A stretch of 9,911 nucleotides of DNA, from positions 1 through 9,911 of the forward strand of contig JBPBPY010000230.1 of NCBI GenBank assembly GCA_050954505.1, in the 5' to 3' direction. Positions within the stretch are counted from its first letter, which is position 1, and every line of letters begins with the position of its first letter. This DNA comes from JAQGMO01 sp050954505. GTDB lineage: Bacteria > Pseudomonadota > Gammaproteobacteria > Burkholderiales > Burkholderiaceae_D. Made by a program: the position numbers and the translations under genes. This document shows positions 6,822 to 9,911 of the stretch, one piece after another. The notes under the pieces are model-generated. The model did not search any database, was not told where the DNA came from, and saw nothing but the letters and a program-made list of their open reading frames with translations.

Positions 6822-7379
6822 ATGAATAAGCTTTTGATCGGTCTGTTTGTTTCAGCACTTGGCGTCAACGGCATGGCCATGGCCCAGACTTCGGGCAGCG
6901 GCATGGCATCGCCCAGCAGCGGCGTCGGCATCGGTACCGGTTCGTCGGGCACCACCTCGACCGGTTCGGGTGTCAGCACCTCGACCGGCACCAACACCGG
7001 TACCACCACGAATGGCACTTCGAGCGGTCGCTCAGGCAGCAGCGCCACGAATGGCGGCAGCGTCAATTCGGGCACCACGGGAACCGGCGCAGGTCGCGGA
7101 TCGAGCATGGGTGGGACCACCAGCAATGGCACGTCGGGCACCAGCTCGATGGGCGGCTCCGGCACCACCAGTTCAGGCACCAGTGGAACCGGTTCCTCGA
7201 TGGGTGGTGGCGGCTCGGGAAGCTCGGGCAGCAGTGGCTCGGGCGCAGCAGGTAGCGGTGGGTCGGCAGGCGGCGCCGGTGGTGGTGGCGTAGGTGCTGG
7301 TGGCGGCGCAGGTGCTGGCGGTGGCGCAGGTGGCGGTGCCGGCGGCGGCGCTGGCGGTGGCGGCGGCGGAGCCCGCTGA
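6822..7379 (+). CDS. Secreted glycine/serine/threonine-rich low-complexity protein
   Basis: This gene encodes 185 residues from ATG 6822, with AGGAG at 6810-6814 seven bases upstream; earlier in-frame ATGs lie in the terminator region. Residues 1-21 form a classic Sec signal peptide: Lys3, a hydrophobic core LLIGLFVSALGV, and an AMA|Q cleavage site. There is no lipobox Cys, so the product should be periplasmic or exported. The mature part is Ser/Thr/Gly/Asn-rich to about 140, with SSMGG recurring at 94, 108 and 125 inside GTTS-xGTSGT units. A Gly/Ala tract (141-185) follows and ends in GGGGGGAR. It has no acidic, aromatic, Leu, Lys or Cys residues and only three Arg, so it should be disordered and basic. 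It could be a matrix, adhesive or envelope-associated filler protein; no function can be assigned. Antisense frames here are by-products of the repetitive GGN codons. Confidence 0.75.
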   Translation: MNKLLIGLFVSALGVNGMAMAQTSGSGMASPSSGVGIGTGSSGTTSTGSGVSTSTGTNTGTTTNGTSSGRSGSSATNGGSVNSGTTGTGAGRGSSMGGTTSNGTSGTSSMGGSGTTSSGTSGTGSSMGGGGSGSSGSSGSGAAGSGGSAGGAGGGGVGAGGGAGAGGGAGGGAGGGAGGGGGGAR

Positions 7380-7384
7380 ACAAG

Positions 7385-7403
7385 GCCGGCTCTGCATGCC
7401 GGC
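7385..7403 (+). other. Small GCCGGC stem-loop just after the glycine-rich gene
   Basis: GCCGGC (7385-7390) and GCCGGC (7398-7403) can pair across a 7-base loop, five bases after the stop codon. No T-run follows, so it is not a terminator by itself. It may protect the 3' end of the mRNA or act with the stronger hairpin 14 bases downstream. Confidence 0.35.
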
Positions 7404-7416
7404 TGCAGGGTAAACG

Positions 7417-7444
7417 AATGGCACTGTTTACAGTGCCATTTTTT
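7417..7444 (+). terminator. Strong intrinsic terminator, possibly bidirectional
   Basis: AATGGCACTG (7417-7426), loop TTTA and CAGTGCCATT (7431-7440) form a perfect 10-bp stem, followed by TTTT at 7441-7444. The flanks can extend the pairing (ACGAA before, TTCGT after). It ends the glycine-rich transcript. The convergent kinase gene stops 50 bp away, so the same hairpin could also terminate that transcript, although the T-run on the minus strand (CGTTTACC) is weak. Confidence 0.85.
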
Positions 7445-7494
7445 CGTTCAGAGTGAAAATGTGTCGTGCCTGCCGAGACCGCCCGCATCTGCTT

Positions 7495-8898
7495 TCAATG
7501 CTGCATCGCTCTGTCAACCGCTGCCGACAAGCCCTCGATGCTGACCGGCTTGCGCAACAGCGTGGCATTCGAAATCCTGTTCAAGGACTGGGTGTCGGAA
7601 TAACCGCTGATGAAAATGATGGCCAGATCGGGATGGGTCTGGCGCGCCAGGCGTGCCACCTCATCACCGTTCATGCCCGGCATCATGAAGTCGATGATGG
7701 CCAGGGACGGTTTCATCTTCGCCAAGGCAGCCAGGCCGGCCAGGCCGTCGGCGGCCTGGATGACCCGGTGTCCCATGCGTACCAGCGCTTCGACAAAGAT
7801 CGCCCGCACGCCATTGTCATCGTCAATGATCAGCACCGGCTCGCGCATGTGTTCCTGTTGCGCTTCGTCGTCGAGTTCACGTTCGGCCAGGCTTGTGGCT
7901 GTCGGGCGCATTTGCCCTGCCTCGTCAGCGGCGCGGCCGTTCGAGGGCATGCCGCTGCACAGCAGATGGAGTTCCAGGACGGTGCCGCGTCCGGGGGCGC
8001 TGTCAATGCGCAGGCTGCCGCCACTCAGACGCACCACGCCATAGGCCTGCGCCAGGCCGAGGCCGGCGCCCTTGTCATGCTGTTTGGTGGTAAAGAACGG
8101 TTCGATCGCCTTGGCAATGACTTCGGCTTCCATGCCGGTTCCGGTATCGCTGATGCAAATGCGCACATATCCCTGGCGTGCTTCATCTTCCCCCTCGCAT
8201 GCTGCGGCACCCGCGGATATTTGTTCCGACGTGACACCGAGTACGCCTCCCTCGGGCATGGCTTCGATGGCATTGACCAGCAGGTTGACGATGGCCTGCT
8301 CGATCTGCACGATGTCGCTGGCCACACAGGCATGGCCGGCATCGAGCGCAGACTCGATACAGATGTTCTCGCCTGCCTGCGCCTGTACGCTGGCCAGCGC
8401 CCGGCGGATCACCGGGTCGATTTCTGCCACGCCCATCTCGATTTGCTGGATGCGCGAAAACGCCAGCAGCTTGCCGGTCAGTTTCACGCCGTTGGCACTG
8501 GCACCGGCAGCCTTGTCGATATAGCGGCGCAAGGCGTGGTCGGGTTCCAGATGCGCTTGCAGCAGCTGCAGGTTGCCGCTGATGATCATCAGCACATTGT
8601 TGAAGTCGTGCGCAATGCCGCCGGTGAGACGGCCCACGGTCTCGATGCGCAACAGCTTGTGATGGGCTTCTTCGGCACTGGCCAAACGTTGGCTTTGCAG
8701 CGTCAGCAGCTTTGCCTGAGCAAGCAGGTCCGCGGCGTGGCCATCGCGCAAGGCGGCATTGGCGCTGCGCTGCTGCGCCAGCAGCAATGCCAGGCGGGCA
8801 TGCCGGCGTGCCAGCAGGCAGCCTGCCGCCAGGGCCAGGGCCAATAGCAGCGCCAACGCCAAGTTCGCTGCCGCGCCGCCAAGCTCGGATGAAATCAA
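7495..8898 (-). CDS. Membrane-anchored hybrid histidine kinase / response regulator without a sensor domain
   Basis: This gene encodes 467 residues from a TTG start at 8898-8896, chosen for AGGAG eight bases upstream and for A-ending codons before it that look non-coding. In-frame ATGs at 8955 and 9003 would add 19 or 35 residues. One membrane segment (about 6-30) ends in RR, followed by a helical, coiled-coil-like stretch (to about 85). The HisKA H-box GRLTGGIAHDFNN has His97. The HATPase has N-box Asn209 (NLLVNAIEAM), G1 SDTGTGM (Asp251), EPFFTTK and G2 GAGLGL (277-282). After a linker comes a receiver domain: DDD (359-361), phospho-acceptor Asp403 in IIDFMMPGMNG, Ser431 and Lys450 in RKP. 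All catalytic residues are present. There is no periplasmic, PAS, GAF or HAMP domain and no HPt. The output partner is unknown. Confidence 0.9.
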   Translation of the reverse strand: MISSELGGAAANLALALLLALALAAGCLLARRHARLALLLAQQRSANAALRDGHAADLLAQAKLLTLQSQRLASAEEAHHKLLRIETVGRLTGGIAHDFNNVLMIISGNLQLLQAHLEPDHALRRYIDKAAGASANGVKLTGKLLAFSRIQQIEMGVAEIDPVIRRALASVQAQAGENICIESALDAGHACVASDIVQIEQAIVNLLVNAIEAMPEGGVLGVTSEQISAGAAACEGEDEARQGYVRICISDTGTGMEAEVIAKAIEPFFTTKQHDKGAGLGLAQAYGVVRLSGGSLRIDSAPGRGTVLELHLLCSGMPSNGRAADEAGQMRPTATSLAERELDDEAQQEHMREPVLIIDDDNGVRAIFVEALVRMGHRVIQAADGLAGLAALAKMKPSLAIIDFMMPGMNGDEVARLARQTHPDLAIIFISGYSDTQSLNRISNATLLRKPVSIEGLSAAVDRAMQH

Positions 8899-8906
8899 TT
8901 CATTGT

Positions 8907-8911
8907 CTCCT
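8907..8911 (-). promoter_or_regulatory. Ribosome binding site that supports the TTG start of the kinase
   Basis: On the minus strand AGGAG precedes TTG (8898-8896) by eight bases. An ATG (8903-8901) only three bases after it opens ATG-AAT-TGA, a two-codon frame whose stop overlaps the TTG. This could feed or compete with initiation at the TTG. Confidence 0.55.
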
Positions 8912-9085
8912 GTTGCCCACCGTGCAATGCGATGGATTCTTCGATCCACTTGCATGCCGACCACATCCCTGCCATTCGATCTGCCGCCGGCAATGCCATC
9001 CATGGCGGCAAGCCAGGACAGCGTACCATTTGCCGGGTTGAGACTCCGTCATGTGCCATCAGCCCGGTCCGTGGCGGCATGACCC

Positions 9086-9091
9086 ATTATA
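9086..9091 (-). promoter_or_regulatory. Candidate -10 box for the kinase transcript
   Basis: The minus strand reads TATAAT (a perfect match) within an AT-rich island. The -35 position at 17-bp spacing (TGCTTT) is poor, so promoter strength may depend on the AT-rich upstream DNA or on an activator. The predicted start near 9080 would leave a leader of about 180 bases before the kinase TTG. Confidence 0.4.
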
Positions 9092-9151
9092 TTGCCAATT
9101 TCTAATAAAAAGCACTTGGAACACGTCCGCTGCGCGCCGTGATGCCAGGCG

Positions 9152-9157
9152 TATAAT
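9152..9157 (+). promoter_or_regulatory. Candidate -10 box for the exonuclease gene
   Basis: TATAAT is a perfect consensus -10, 37 bp upstream of the GTG at 9195. It predicts transcription from about 9164 and a leader of about 30 bases. No good -35 hexamer is present at 16-19 bp spacing (the sequence there is GC-rich). Confidence 0.45.
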
Positions 9158-9194
9158 CAGGCGCCCCGCCCCACCTTGCCGGACAAGTACAAAA

Positions 9195-9911
9195 GTGAAC
9201 AAAACCGTGACCCAGACGCAGCTCACCTTTTTCAGCGATACCGAACAGTATGCAACGGCACTGGCCGACCATCCGGATTTTCGCGTATTGCGCCGTCTGG
9301 TGCCGCGCGAGGTATTCCGCCAGCCCGATGGCCGAGCGCTGTCCAAGGGGATCGTCATCGATACCGAAACCACCGGATTGATTGCCGGCCAGGACAAGAT
9401 CATTGAACTGGCCATGCTGTCGTTCGAATTCGACGCCGCCAGCGGCGAGGTGTTTCGCATCCTCGACAGCTACACCGGTTTCGAGGATCCGGGCGAACCG
9501 ATACCGCCGGAATCGATTGCCGTCCACGGCATCACGGACGAGATGGTCGCCGGTCAACAGATCGACGACACCGCCGTGGCGGCCTTCATCGATGGCGCTG
9601 CGCTGATCATTGCCCACAATGCCCGGTTCGACCGCCAGTTCCTGGAAGTGCGCCTGCCGCTGTTCGAGCAGCATGCATGGGCTTGCTCGTTTGCACAGGT
9701 CGATTGGCAGGCAGGCGGCATTGCTTCGGCAAAGCTGGAATTCATCGCCTACCGCATGGGATTTTTCTACGATGCCCATCGCGCCCTGACCGACTGCATT
9801 GCACTGCTTGAAGCCCTGCAAGGTGCCATGCCGGCAAACAAGCTGCAACCCTTGCAAAATATCCTGCAGCAGTGCCACAAGGAAGATTTCCGTGTCTGGG
9901 CCCGTGGTTCG
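9195..9911 (+). CDS. DnaQ-family DEDDh 3'-5' exonuclease (3' end outside the window)
   Basis: The frame has 239 codons with no stop before the window edge. There is no suitable ATG; GTG at 9195 is the likely start, with GTG 9207 as the alternative, and the Shine-Dalgarno is weak (GGACAAG at 9181). All exonuclease motifs are present: Exo I VIDTETTGL (Asp56, Glu58), Exo II AHNARFD (Asp146), and Exo III AHRALTD (His195, Asp200), which makes it DEDDh. Such enzymes remove 3' nucleotides using two metal ions. Exo I starts about 45 residues later than in E. coli DnaQ, after an extension with PDFRVLRRLVPR, and a further region begins after the domain (KEDFRVWARGS). It therefore looks like a stand-alone DnaQ paralogue for repair or nucleic-acid turnover rather than the replicative epsilon subunit. 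The partial C-terminus leaves the exact subfamily open. Confidence 0.88.
   Translation, partial: MNKTVTQTQLTFFSDTEQYATALADHPDFRVLRRLVPREVFRQPDGRALSKGIVIDTETTGLIAGQDKIIELAMLSFEFDAASGEVFRILDSYTGFEDPGEPIPPESIAVHGITDEMVAGQQIDDTAVAAFIDGAALIIAHNARFDRQFLEVRLPLFEQHAWACSFAQVDWQAGGIASAKLEFIAYRMGFFYDAHRALTDCIALLEALQGAMPANKLQPLQNILQQCHKEDFRVWARGS

Larger units (their letters stand above)
8899..9194. other. Divergent intergenic region between the kinase and exonuclease genes
   Basis: These 296 bp hold no convincing protein gene. The kinase-proximal part is GC-rich. An AT-rich island at about 9086-9115 includes a minus-strand -10 box, and a plus-strand -10 box follows at 9152. A 61-codon minus-strand frame (9080-8895) ends on the kinase start and is discussed as a finding; its codon use is not persuasive. 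Confidence 0.6.

Noticed and set aside
7453..8847. A 464-codon plus-strand frame opposite the histidine kinase
   Set aside because: The minus strand carries all kinase and receiver motifs in order. The plus-strand product has no recognisable domain and is a codon-bias shadow.

Overview
The window is GC-rich DNA whose coding frames favour G/C in the third codon position. It looks like the chromosome of a betaproteobacterium, most likely an Oxalobacteraceae member (Massilia, Janthinobacterium or Duganella type). That placement is an inference from base composition and protein style; there is no rRNA or other direct marker gene here. I see no tRNA, rRNA, insertion sequence, CRISPR array or prophage module.

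Layout. (1) Bases 1-6265, plus strand: the 3' end of recC, complete recB and complete recD. Together they encode the RecBCD helicase-nuclease that processes double-strand DNA ends for recombination and degrades foreign linear DNA. The genes are translationally stitched: recC and recB share an ATGA, and recB and recD are bridged by a 16-codon mini-ORF that has an ATGA overlap at each end. All helicase motifs of RecB and RecD and the RecB nuclease residues are present, so the complex looks active. (2) Bases 6266-7444, plus strand: a small accessory segment. It holds a 91-residue Cro/CI-like helix-turn-helix protein with a perfect 9+9 bp palindrome in front of it and an intrinsic terminator on its stop codon. 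Next come three 13-bp tandem direct repeats. They precede a gene for a secreted protein made almost entirely of Gly, Ser, Thr and Ala, which ends at a strong terminator. (3) Bases 7495-8898, minus strand: a compact membrane-anchored hybrid histidine kinase with a C-terminal receiver domain and no recognisable sensor domain. (4) Bases 8899-9194: a divergent intergenic region with a consensus -10 box on each strand. (5) Bases 9195 to the end, plus strand: the start of a DnaQ-family DEDDh 3'-5' exonuclease that runs off the window.

How the genes relate. The RecBCD genes form one functional operon, and the exonuclease is another DNA-end enzyme but has its own promoter. The kinase and the glycine-rich protein converge on a shared terminator and have no evident functional link. 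Most genes here are familiar. The least explained parts are the HTH/glycine-rich pair with its DNA repeats, the mini-ORF between recB and recD, and the start region of the sensorless kinase. I did not find convincing evidence for a wholly new multi-gene system.
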